From Brevundimonas intermedia (GTDB lineage Bacteria > Pseudomonadota > Alphaproteobacteria > Caulobacterales > Caulobacteraceae), in the NCBI RefSeq assembly GCF_027922165.1, contig NZ_BSFD01000005.1, positions 106,938-170,937 of the forward strand: a DNA stretch of 64,000 nt, read 5' to 3'. The position numbers were made by a program, and so were the translations under genes. Every line of letters begins with the position of its first letter. Within the stretch, counting starts at the first letter, position 1. The notes below the pieces were generated by a model. That model was not told where the DNA came from, searched no databases, and was given only the letters and a program-made list of their open reading frames with translations. Shown in pieces: positions 1-8,575 of the stretch.

Positions 1-2063
1 AGCTGAAGGACGTGCCGGTGGCGGTCTCGGCCCTCAGCGCCGAGCGTCTGGAGCAGACCGGCGCGACCAATATTACGGCCCTGCAGCAGCAGACGCCGAA
101 CGCCACGGTGCAGATCGCGCGGGGCTCCAACTCGACCCTGATCAGCTTCATCCGCGGCGTGGGCCAGCAGGATCCGCTGTGGGGCTTCGAGCCCGGCGTC
201 GGCCTCTATATCGACGACGTCTATGTGGCCCGTCCCCAGGGCGCGGTGCTGGACATCTTCGACATCTCGCGGATCGAGGTGCTTCGCGGGCCGCAGGGCA
301 CCCTCTACGGCCGCAACACCATCGGCGGTGCGATCAAATATGTGACCAAGCGACTGGGCGCCGAGCCCAGCCTGACGGCGCGGGCCGAGGTCGGGTCGTA
401 TAACGAGCACAACTTCCTGCTGTCGGGCTCGGTCCCGGTCGGCGACACCTTCGCCATCGGCGGCGCGGTCGCCACCTATCAGCACGACGGTTACGGCGAG
501 AACCTCAACACCGGCCAGGACCAGTACGACAAGGACGTCACCGCCTATCGCGCCAGCGCCGAATGGACGCCGAACGACAGCCTGTTCTTCCGCCTGGCCT
601 GGGACCGGGTCGAGGACGACTCCAGCCCCCGTCACGGCCACCGCGAGGTGAACTCGACCACCGGCGGCTATACGCCCCCGGCGAGCGAATATGACACCTA
701 CGCCGGGATCACCGGCGAGCAGAAGGTGGTCACCGAGGGCGTGTCCCTGACCGGCGAATACCGGGTCAACGACCTGCTGACCCTGAAGTCGATCACCGCC
801 TATCGCAGCGGCGACACCGAGACGATCATCGACTTCGACCAGACGCCCCTGCCGACCCTGGACGTGCCGGCCATCTATTCCGACGACCAGTTCACCCAGG
901 AGTTCCAGGCCCTGTTCACCGGCGATCGCTGGTCCGGCGTGGCCGGCGTCTTCTATCTGGACGGCACGTCGTCCGGCGCCTTCGACACCATCGCGGGCAA
1001 CCTGGGTCTGGCCATCGCGGCGGCGGGATCTGTGGACACCCAGTCCTTCTCGGTGTTCGGCGACTTCAGCTATGACCTCACCGACCGGCTGCACGTCTCG
1101 CTGGGCGGCCGCTATACCAAGGATGACAAGGACGCCTCTGTCCTGCGCCAGTTCTTCCTGGGCGCGACCCGCACCCCCTATACCGGCGGAACCGTCCGCC
1201 CGGTGTTCGCGACGCGGACCAACTATTCCGCCTCGGACAGCTTCGAGAAGTTCACGCCGCGCGCCAGCATCTCCTACGACTTCTCGGACGAGATCACCGG
1301 CTACGCCTCGGTCAGCCAGGGCTTCAAGTCGGGCGGTTGGGACATGCGCGGCGACGCCGCCCTGGTGCCCCAGACGGTCGACGGCTATCAGCCGGAAACC
1401 GTCACCACCTATGAGCTGGGCCTGAAGGGGTCGGCCTTCGACCGGCGGATGAACTTCGCCTCGGCGGTCTTCTATTCCGACTACAAGGACCAGCAGATCA
1501 CGACCCAGCAGGTGGCCACGGCCCCGGCCGTCGGCATCGCCTCGGTGGTCGACAACGCCGGCGCCTCGACCATCTACGGCTTCGAGCTGGAAGGTTCGGC
1601 CTTCCTGACCGACGACATCACCGCCAACTTCTCGGTCGGCTATCTGAAGAACGAGTTCGACGAGTTCATCACCCGGATCACCGGCACGCCGGTCGATATT
1701 TCGGACACGCGCGAGCCGCAGAACTCGCCGGAGTGGTCAGCCTATTACGGCATGACTTGGCGCGGCGACATCATGGGCGGGGAGATCCGGGTCACGCCGT
1801 CGCTGTCGTACCGGTCCGACTACCACCTGTTCGACACGCCGGACCCCATCCTAGACCAGGACGGCTATGTCCTGGCCGACGCCAGCGTGGTCTGGATCGC
1901 GCCGAGCAAACAGTGGGAGGTCGGACTGTTCGGCCGCAACCTGACCGATGTCCGCTACAAGGTCGGGGGCTACAGCTTCCCCGGTGCGACCTACAACAAC
2001 TCGATCAGCGCCTTCTACGGCCCGCCGACCACCTATTCGGCGCGTCTGACCTACCGGTTCTGA
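1..2063 (+). CDS. TonB-dependent receptor, 5' truncated by window edge
   Basis: Outer-membrane, energy-dependent uptake receptor; the substrate cannot be told from sequence. The frame is open from the first bases and begins inside the plug domain with LKDVPVAVSAL, a typical opening of this family, so the signal peptide and TonB box lie before the window. The plug shows RIEVLRGPQGTLYGRNTIGGAI, the hallmark PQGTLYG region. The rest is a beta-barrel rich in alternating aromatic and polar strands, ending SARLTYRF with a terminal aromatic residue as expected for outer-membrane insertion. About 687 residues are visible. A G/C hairpin follows the stop. The family call is secure; iron-siderophore or carbohydrate specificity is not decidable. 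Confidence 0.93.
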   Translation, partial: LKDVPVAVSALSAERLEQTGATNITALQQQTPNATVQIARGSNSTLISFIRGVGQQDPLWGFEPGVGLYIDDVYVARPQGAVLDIFDISRIEVLRGPQGTLYGRNTIGGAIKYVTKRLGAEPSLTARAEVGSYNEHNFLLSGSVPVGDTFAIGGAVATYQHDGYGENLNTGQDQYDKDVTAYRASAEWTPNDSLFFRLAWDRVEDDSSPRHGHREVNSTTGGYTPPASEYDTYAGITGEQKVVTEGVSLTGEYRVNDLLTLKSITAYRSGDTETIIDFDQTPLPTLDVPAIYSDDQFTQEFQALFTGDRWSGVAGVFYLDGTSSGAFDTIAGNLGLAIAAAGSVDTQSFSVFGDFSYDLTDRLHVSLGGRYTKDDKDASVLRQFFLGATRTPYTGGTVRPVFATRTNYSASDSFEKFTPRASISYDFSDEITGYASVSQGFKSGGWDMRGDAALVPQTVDGYQPETVTTYELGLKGSAFDRRMNFASAVFYSDYKDQQITTQQVATAPAVGIASVVDNAGASTIYGFELEGSAFLTDDITANFSVGYLKNEFDEFITRITGTPVDISDTREPQNSPEWSAYYGMTWRGDIMGGEIRVTPSLSYRSDYHLFDTPDPILDQDGYVLADASVVWIAPSKQWEVGLFGRNLTDVRYKVGGYSFPGATYNNSISAFYGPPTTYSARLTYRF

Positions 2064-2085
2064 TCGCGACAGACGCCTGACGTAG

Positions 2086-2117
2086 GGGCGGCGGTCCCAG
2101 GGCCGCCGCCCTTTGCT
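2086..2117 (+). terminator. Intrinsic terminator-like hairpin after the TonB receptor
   Basis: GGGCGGCGG (2086-2094) pairs with CCGCCGCCC (2103-2111) around an 8-nt loop and is followed by TTTGCTTT. The position just after the receptor stop fits Rho-independent termination. Confidence 0.6.
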
Positions 2118-2181
2118 TTGCAGGAACCGGACTTGGGGCTAGGCTCGCCCCAACAAAAAGAACACGCCAAGGGAAACGCCG

Positions 2182-3702
2182 ATGACGACCGACACGCTGA
2201 CGGACGCGCAGGCGCCCGCGCCGCACCGACCGGGCTACCGCTTCTATGTGCTGGCGGTGCTGATCCTGATCTACATGCTGAACTTCCTGGACCGGCAGAT
2301 CATCGGCATCCTGGCCGCGCCGCTGAAGGAAGAATTCGGCATGTCCGACAGCCAGTTCGGCCTGCTGGGCGGCATCGCCTTCGCCTCGGTCTATTCGACG
2401 TTAGCCATTCCCCTGGCCTGGCTGGCCGACCGGTTCAGCCGGGTGTGGATCATGACGGGGGCCCTGGCGGTCTGGTCGGGCTTTACGGCCCTGTGCGGCA
2501 TGGCGGGGTCGTTCGGACAGCTGTTCCTGTGCCGGATGGGAGTGGGCGTGGGCGAGGCGGGCGGGGTGGCGCCGGCCTATTCGCTGATCGCCGACTATTT
2601 CCCGCCGCACCAACGGGCGCGGGCCCTGGCGGCCTTCGCCTTCGGAATCCCGCTGGGCATGGCGGCCGGCACCCTGGTCGGGGGGCTGCTGGCGGCCACC
2701 TACGGCTGGCGGACCGCCTTCATCGTCGTCGGTCTGCTGGGCGTGTTGGTCGCGCCCTTGCTGCGGCTGACGGTCAAGGATCCCCAGCGCGGCGGGACCG
2801 ATGCCGTCAAGACCGAGGCCCAGGTCGCGGCCCTGGCGGCCGCGCCGGTCGGTACGGACCGGGCGGGCAAGATCGCGGCCCAGGTCATGCTGGGACTGGG
2901 CGCCGGGCTGCTGATCTTGGCGGCGTTGAACTGGCTGTTGGGCATGTCCCTGGGCAGTCCGCTGGTCCTGGCCTTCGCCGGCCTGCTGGCGGGCGTGATC
3001 GGGGTGTCGCTGATGGTGGCGCGGCGCACCGCCTCGGTGGTGATCAGAAAGCCCAGCTTCTGGCTGCTGGGCCTCGGCGCGGCCTCGTCTTCGGTGTGCG
3101 GCTATGGCGTGGCCGGCTGGCTGCCGCTGTTCTTCATGCGCAGCTTCGACCTCACCCTGCGCGAGACCAGCTGGTATTATTCGGGCATCGCCCTGATCGG
3201 CGGTCTGCTGGGCATCTGGCTGGGCGGGACCATCGCCGACAAGCTGTCGAAAAAGGGCAAGGGCGCCTATCCCCTGACCCCGGCCGTCGCCTTCATGATC
3301 TCGGCGCCCTGTTTCATCCTGGCGATGAATTCGCCCTGGCTGATCGGCCTGGTCCTGCCGGGCGGCGGCAGCAACACCCAGCAACTGGTTCTGGCCTTCC
3401 TGATCTTCCTCCTGCCCACCGGCCTGAACCTGGCCTGGCTGGGACCGATCACGGCGGCGGTCCAGCATCTGGTGCCGGCGGCCATGCGGTCCACGGCCTC
3501 GGCCCTGTTCCTGCTGCTGAACAATCTGCTGGGGATCGCGGTCGGCTTCTACTATTTCGGCTGGATGAGCGACCTGCTGGCGCCCCGCTTCGGAGAGGAG
3601 AGCCTGAGGTGGGCCATCTACACCGGCATGGGCTTCTATGTGCTGGCGGCGATCCTGCTGATCGGGGCCTCGCGGACGTTGAAGCGGGACTGGGTCGACT
3701 AG
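2182..3702 (+). CDS. MFS transporter (spinster-like), 506 aa
   Basis: Inner-membrane secondary transporter of the major facilitator superfamily. The N-terminus YMLNFLDRQIIGILAAPLK followed by LADRFSRVW matches the first-loop signature of the spinster/Spns-like MFS group common in Caulobacterales and sphingomonads. It has hydrophobic helices throughout. Between the two six-helix halves, about residues 205-285, there is an insert that itself carries two strongly hydrophobic stretches (GLGAGLLILAALNWLLG and VLAFAGLLAGVIGVSLMVA), so 14 helices are possible. The start ATG has GGGA upstream. Substrate unknown; location next to a TonB receptor hints at a shared uptake route, which is inference. Confidence 0.88.
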   Translation: MTTDTLTDAQAPAPHRPGYRFYVLAVLILIYMLNFLDRQIIGILAAPLKEEFGMSDSQFGLLGGIAFASVYSTLAIPLAWLADRFSRVWIMTGALAVWSGFTALCGMAGSFGQLFLCRMGVGVGEAGGVAPAYSLIADYFPPHQRARALAAFAFGIPLGMAAGTLVGGLLAATYGWRTAFIVVGLLGVLVAPLLRLTVKDPQRGGTDAVKTEAQVAALAAAPVGTDRAGKIAAQVMLGLGAGLLILAALNWLLGMSLGSPLVLAFAGLLAGVIGVSLMVARRTASVVIRKPSFWLLGLGAASSSVCGYGVAGWLPLFFMRSFDLTLRETSWYYSGIALIGGLLGIWLGGTIADKLSKKGKGAYPLTPAVAFMISAPCFILAMNSPWLIGLVLPGGGSNTQQLVLAFLIFLLPTGLNLAWLGPITAAVQHLVPAAMRSTASALFLLLNNLLGIAVGFYYFGWMSDLLAPRFGEESLRWAIYTGMGFYVLAAILLIGASRTLKRDWVD

Positions 3703-3768
3703 AGCCTGAGCCTGATTCACGCTTCGGACCGAACCGCTACGCGGCTCCGTCCGAAACGATCAGGCTCT
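3701..3768. repeat. Long imperfect palindrome between MFS gene and sucC
   Basis: AGAGCCTGA (3701-3709) matches TCAGGCTCT (3760-3768), TTCGGAC (3723-3729) matches GTCCGAA (3749-3755), and CCGC/GCGG close the loop. The hairpin overlaps the MFS stop codon. It may act as terminator or be a small palindromic repeat; there is only a short A-run and no T-tract. Confidence 0.5.
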
Positions 3769-3855
3769 AAAGGGAGGCTGTGGACGGTTGCACCTGCGAA
3801 CGGACGGGGCCTATAAGCCCCGCAACTCTCCCAGCAGCGGTTGCGACGGTCCCTC

Positions 3856-5045
<1,190 letters not shown>

Positions 5046-5046
<1 letters not shown>

Positions 5047-5630
5047 TGCTGAGAGCGGTTATTGCGACGGCCTGTCTCGCCGTCGCAATTCCCGCCAATG
5101 CTCAGACGCAAAGTCCAGTCGCAAACGCATTCATCGACCTGTGTGTCGATGGGCGCGGCGCGGTAGGGCATGTAACTGATCGTGCGACGAGCCAAGGATG
5201 GCGCAAGCTTCCTGACGGTCTCATCCCGAACCTCGGCTTACCGTTTACGAGCAAGCAGGCGTGGGTCAACTCGAGCGCGGCGAATCCCGTGACGGTTATC
5301 GCGGGCGTTTTTGATATGCCTGCCAACAATGCGGCTATCCACATGACGACTTGCGTGGTGGTTTCGCAGCCCGCGATTTCGGCCTCGCCGATTTCGCCCG
5401 ATCCGCATGTCGCCTTTTCCGAGTGGCTCGAAATGGCGCCGGACCCGAGGTTCACCAACAGCGAGCAAACGGCTTTTGGATTTACGACCGAGGGCCAGGA
5501 AAGGCGTAGCTTGCAAGGCCTTTCCGACCTGGCCGTTACTCAAGCCGTAGCCAATGGGCGCGTGACCGTCATCACGCTGATGGGCCGCGGTACAGATCGC
5601 ATAATGATTTACGTCGCACCTTCTCTCTAG
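5046..5630 (+). CDS. Secreted hypothetical protein, paralog A (194 aa)
   Basis: Not a family I recognise. The start overlaps the sucC stop, so it is probably translationally coupled. It has a signal peptide (MLRAVIATACLAVAIPANAQ, cleavage after ANA likely) and a mature domain with two cysteines, Cys33 and Cys103. The C-terminus reads LMGRGTDRIMIYVAPSL. The gene 320 bp downstream encodes a protein of the same architecture: cysteines 69 residues apart against 70 here, matching spacing around C...G...A..G....P...P.L, and the same closing I-Y-P-L pattern. The two are therefore diverged tandem paralogs. A periplasmic location and a disulfide are inferences. Its base composition looks less GC-rich than sucC. 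Confidence 0.75.
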
Positions 5631-5681
5631 GGCGGGCGGCTCGCCGTCTTGACGGCGATGCGGCTGCCTGACCGTCACGGA

Positions 5682-5696
5682 TTGTGTTCCGCACAA
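5682..5696. promoter_or_regulatory. Palindrome upstream of the vapB pseudogene
   Basis: TTGTG-TTCCG-CACAA is followed by AACCTGTGTAAAG. The same arrangement stands before the intact vapB, so this is the decayed or diverged operator-promoter of the duplicated antitoxin copy. Regulatory role is inferred from RHH antitoxins binding palindromes at their own promoters. Confidence 0.45.
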
Positions 5697-5714
5697 CCTG
5701 TGTAAAGAGCAGTC

Positions 5715-5935
5715 GTGGCTCGCAACCTCACCCTCGCCATCGCCGACGCCCTGCTCGACAAGGTGCGGGTGCTGGCCGCCTGAAGCGGACCAGCGTCAAC
5801 GAGATGGTGCGCGGCTTACTGGCTCGTGTGGTCGAACAGGAGGATGAACACGCCCCCGCCCAGAGAAGATTGTCGCTGCGGTCGGCTGATCGCGCCCGCA
5901 TGTCGGGGGATTGGTTGACACGGCTGCAACCCTGA
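5715..5935 (+). pseudogene. Frameshifted copy of vapB antitoxin
   Basis: From the GTG at 5715 the DNA matches the intact vapB at 6607 with about a dozen substitutions over roughly 130 bp. One base is missing in the codon for the methionine before KRTSVNEMVRG, which puts a TGA right after LDKVRVLAA. In the shifted frame the product continues as KRTSVNEMVRGLLARVVEQE and then runs out of similarity, ending at 5935. No toxin gene follows; the next gene is the second secreted paralog. This is a dead antitoxin relic, or at most a 23-residue peptide. Confidence 0.8.
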
Positions 5936-5950
5936 TGAACCCTGTTCTCT

Positions 5951-6556
5951 ATGGGCGCTCATCGGGTTATTCGGGCCTTAGCGGCTTCGCTGATATTTCT
6001 ATCTGCGCCCCCTGCGCTGTCCGCGCAGTCTTTGGCACAGCCCCAGGCGGCGCCTGAACCCACCGACATCATCGCGACTTTGAACGCCATCTGCGTCGCT
6101 TCGCAGGGCGACCGCGCTCAAGCGGCGATTCTGGCGGCGGAGGCCGGCTTTTCGCCTGTGCCGGAAAGCATGACGCCGCGACTTCGCAACGCCACGGAAC
6201 GCGCAGGCTTCATGCGCACCAACGCCACCGACATGAGCATCGTCATGACGGGCCGGATGACGCGACGGGTCGGGCGCGAGACGATTGTGCTGGATTTCTG
6301 CGGGGTCGCCGTCCGCCCCACCGATCATCGCGCCCTGGCCCACCGGCTGAGCGACCTCATGAAGTTCGATTCTATCAATACGGTCGGCTTTGACGCCTAT
6401 GCATGGCTGCAGACCCCCGAGGGCCGGGCGCCGGCGCGAAGCCTTTCTGACGCCCAGTTCGTGGCGATGGCTCGAACGGGGCAAATGCGGCTTCTCGGGC
6501 TGGACCGGTCGGGATCGGGGTCCACGCTGATCTATATGTTGCCGAGGCTCGACTAA
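5951..6556 (+). CDS. Secreted hypothetical protein, paralog B (201 aa)
   Basis: Function unknown. The N-terminal signal peptide (RALAASLIFLSAPPALSAQ) precedes a mature domain with Cys48 and Cys117. Alignment by eye to the protein encoded at 5046-5630 gives C...G...A...G....P...P.L around the first cysteine, a second cysteine after an acidic/hydrophobic strand, and a common ending (STLIYMLPRLD against RIMIYVAPSL). It lies between the vapB relic and the intact vapB, so the locus reads paralog-vapB', paralog-vapB-vapC, which looks like duplication of a two-gene unit. Divergence of the paralogs is far greater than that of the vapB copies. Confidence 0.75.
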   Translation: MGAHRVIRALAASLIFLSAPPALSAQSLAQPQAAPEPTDIIATLNAICVASQGDRAQAAILAAEAGFSPVPESMTPRLRNATERAGFMRTNATDMSIVMTGRMTRRVGRETIVLDFCGVAVRPTDHRALAHRLSDLMKFDSINTVGFDAYAWLQTPEGRAPARSLSDAQFVAMARTGQMRLLGLDRSGSGSTLIYMLPRLD

Positions 6557-6571
6557 TCCTGGCCCACGGGC

Positions 6572-6586
6572 TATGTGCTACACATA
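6572..6586. promoter_or_regulatory. Palindromic candidate operator of vapBC
   Basis: TATGTG-CTA-CACATA is a perfect 6-bp inverted repeat 20 bp before the vapB GTG, followed by AACCCGTGTAAAG. VapB-type ribbon-helix-helix antitoxins usually bind such a site, alone or with the toxin, to repress their own operon. Confidence 0.5.
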
Positions 6587-6606
6587 ACCCGTGTAAAGCG
6601 CCGCGC

Positions 6607-6870
6607 GTGACCCGCAACCTGACCCTCGCCATCGACGACGACCTGCTCGACAAGGTGCGGGTGCTGGCGGCCATGAAGCGGACCAGCGTCAACGAGATGG
6701 TGCGCGGCTTCCTGACCCGTCTGGTCGAGCAGGAAACCTCCAAGGACGAGGCGCGCGAGGCGCTGCTCAAGCTGATCGACGAATCTGAGGGCCGGGGCGG
6801 CGAAGGCTGGCGTCCGCCTACGCGCGAAGAGACCTACAGCGGGGAACCTCGGTTTGATCGCGAGTTCTGA
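6607..6870 (+). CDS. vapB: VapB-type ribbon-helix-helix antitoxin
   Basis: Antitoxin of 87 aa that neutralises the downstream PIN toxin and represses the operon. The N-terminal ribbon-helix-helix reads NLTLAIDDDLLDKVRVLAA then KRTSVNEMVRGFLTRLV. The C-terminal part, GWRPPTREETYSGEPRFDREF, is the likely flexible tail that wraps the toxin. It begins with GTG at 6607; no ATG fits the conserved N-terminus, which is also GTG in the relic copy. The reading frame overlaps the toxin start by 17 nt, implying coupled translation. Confidence 0.85.
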   Translation: MTRNLTLAIDDDLLDKVRVLAAMKRTSVNEMVRGFLTRLVEQETSKDEAREALLKLIDESEGRGGEGWRPPTREETYSGEPRFDREF

Positions 6871-7279
6871 GGTCTTTCTCGACACCAATATTCTGCTCTA
6901 CGCCGCTCTTGGTCGCGACCATGCGGGGCATAGGTGGGAGCGTGCGCGCGAGATCGTGCTGACCGAGGACTATTGCACCTCGGGGCAGGTCTTGGCCGAG
7001 TTCTACAACAACGCCATCAGGAAGGGCGAAGCGCCGCTGTCTCCGGACAAGGCGCGCGAGTGGGTGCGGGTCGTCGCCTTGAAGCCTTGCCAGCCGGTGA
7101 CGCCTGAAGTTGTCCTGGCCGGCATCGACAACGCCCGCCGCTATCAGCTGTCCTACTGGGACGGCGCCATCATCGCCGCCGCTGAAAAGATTGGCGCGAA
7201 AATCCTCTATTCCGAAGACCTCAATCACGGTCAGACCTACGGGTCGGTCCGGGTCGAAAACCCTTTCCTTTCCGTCTAA
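6854..7279 (+). CDS. vapC: VapC-type PIN-domain toxin ribonuclease
   Basis: PIN-domain RNase of 141 aa; family members cleave tRNA or rRNA with Mg2+. The acidic site residues are present: Asp10 in VFLDTN, Glu49 in VLAEF, Asp103 in SYWDGAII and the Glu121-Asp122 pair in LYSEDLNHG. The start is a TTG at 6854 inside the end of vapB; no ATG precedes VFLDTN, so the exact start is tentative. The toxin ends 31 bp before sucD, placing a toxin-antitoxin pair inside the succinyl-CoA synthetase operon. It appears intact. Confidence 0.87.
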   Translation: MIASSEVFLDTNILLYAALGRDHAGHRWERAREIVLTEDYCTSGQVLAEFYNNAIRKGEAPLSPDKAREWVRVVALKPCQPVTPEVVLAGIDNARRYQLSYWDGAIIAAAEKIGAKILYSEDLNHGQTYGSVRVENPFLSV

Positions 7280-7310
7280 CCCCCAAGTCTAGCAAGCGAA
7301 ACGAGACCCC

Positions 7311-8213
7311 ATGTCCATCCTCGTCAACAAAGACACCAAGATCATCGTCCAGGGGCTGACCGGCAAGACCGGCGGCTTCCACACCGAACAGGCCCTGGCC
7401 TATCACGGGACCCAGATGGTCGCCGGCGTGCACCCGACCAAGGGCGGCACGAACTGGACCGGTTCGCACGGCGAAAGCCTGCCGATCTACGCCTCGGTCG
7501 CCGAAGCCAAGGACGCCACGGGCGCCGACGCCTCGGTGATCTATGTCCCGCCGTCGGGCGCGGCCGCCGCCATCATCGAAGCCATCGACGCCGAGATCCC
7601 GTTCATCACCTGCATCACCGAGGGCATCCCGGTGATGGACATGGTCAAGGTCAAGCGTCACCTGGAAGGCTCCAAGTCGCGCCTCTTGGGCCCGAACTGC
7701 CCGGGCATCCTGACTCCAGACGAGTGCAAGATCGGCATCATGCCGGGCAATATCTTCAAGAAGGGCTCGGTCGGCATCGTGTCGCGTTCGGGCACCCTGA
7801 CCTATGAAGCCGTGTTCCAGACCACCAACGAAGGCCTGGGCCAGACCACGGCCGTCGGCATCGGCGGCGACCCGGTCAAGGGCACCGAGTTCATCGACGT
7901 GCTGGAGCTGTTCCTGGCCGATCCGGAAACCACCTCGATCATCATGATCGGTGAAATCGGCGGCGGCGCCGAAGAAGACGCCGCCCAATTCCTGATCGAC
8001 GAAGCCAAGAAGGGCCGCAAGAAGCCGATGGCCGGCTTCATCGCCGGACGGACCGCGCCCAAGGGCCGCACCATGGGCCACGCCGGCGCCGTCGTCTCGG
8101 GCGGCAAGGGCGATGCGGAATCCAAGATCGCGGCGATGGAGGCCGCCGGCATCCGCATGTCGGAATCGCCGGCCCGCCTGGGCAAGACCCTGGTGGACGT
8201 GCTGAAGGGCTGA
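7311..8213 (+). CDS. sucD: Succinyl-CoA synthetase subunit alpha
   Basis: Partner of SucC in the TCA cycle; binds CoA and carries the phosphohistidine. The protein of 300 aa has the expected length and starts [19 protein letters not shown]. The Rossmann CoA-binding part includes VHPTKGG and ITEGIPV, followed by GPNCPGI and the active-site loop GRTMGHAGA with His257. No overlap with vapC; the ATG is preceded by AAGCGAAACGAG. It is probably co-transcribed from sucC through the inserted genes or from a promoter within the insert. Confidence 0.97.
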   Translation: MSILVNKDTKIIVQGLTGKTGGFHTEQALAYHGTQMVAGVHPTKGGTNWTGSHGESLPIYASVAEAKDATGADASVIYVPPSGAAAAIIEAIDAEIPFITCITEGIPVMDMVKVKRHLEGSKSRLLGPNCPGILTPDECKIGIMPGNIFKKGSVGIVSRSGTLTYEAVFQTTNEGLGQTTAVGIGGDPVKGTEFIDVLELFLADPETTSIIMIGEIGGGAEEDAAQFLIDEAKKGRKKPMAGFIAGRTAPKGRTMGHAGAVVSGGKGDAESKIAAMEAAGIRMSESPARLGKTLVDVLKG

Positions 8214-8223
8214 TCGCACGAAC

Positions 8224-8386
8224 CTCTCCCTCCCCCTGCGGGGGAGGGGCGTCGCGCCAGCGACGGGGTGGGGGCGGCCAGGCTGGGCCGCACCTGTCTG
8301 AGGCGGGAAGATCTGTGGGGCGTCGCCTTGCCGGCCCCACCCGGCTTCGCTTCGCTTCGCCCCCCTCCCCCGTGGGGGAGGGAGAA
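8224..8386. repeat. Dispersed G/C-rich repeat, family A copy 1
   Basis: About 160 bp with inverted ends: CTCCCTCCCCCTGCGGGGGAGG at the left (itself a hairpin) and CCCCTCCCCCGTGGGGGAGGGAG at the right. The inner GTCGCG...GACGGGGTGGGGGCGGCCAGG is opposed to GCCCCACCCGGCTTCGC. Nearly the same element occurs at 24434-24598 and 61197-61362. It lies between sucD and sucA, both on the plus strand. Confidence 0.85.
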
Positions 8387-8414
8387 CGAAAAATGCCGGT
8401 CTCGGCAGGATTGG

Positions 8415-8445
8415 ACGCCCTCGGCTCAGGCCGGGGGCGTTTTTC
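8415..8445 (+). terminator. Terminator-like hairpin before sucA
   Basis: ACGCCCTCGG and CCGGGGGCGT form a stem with a short loop followed by TTTTCTTT. With the repeat just upstream it would separate sucD from sucA transcription. The remaining bases up to 8575 are leader sequence without a gene. Confidence 0.55.
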
Positions 8446-8575
8446 TTTGCGGCTGCGACCAATTTCTCACCGAATTGCCCCGTTTCGGTCATGACCCATA
8501 AGGAAAGCGGGCCTATATGACGGGCGCACCCCTCACGGAGATGTGTCCGTCGGGGGCCAGGGATTGCGAAAAACG

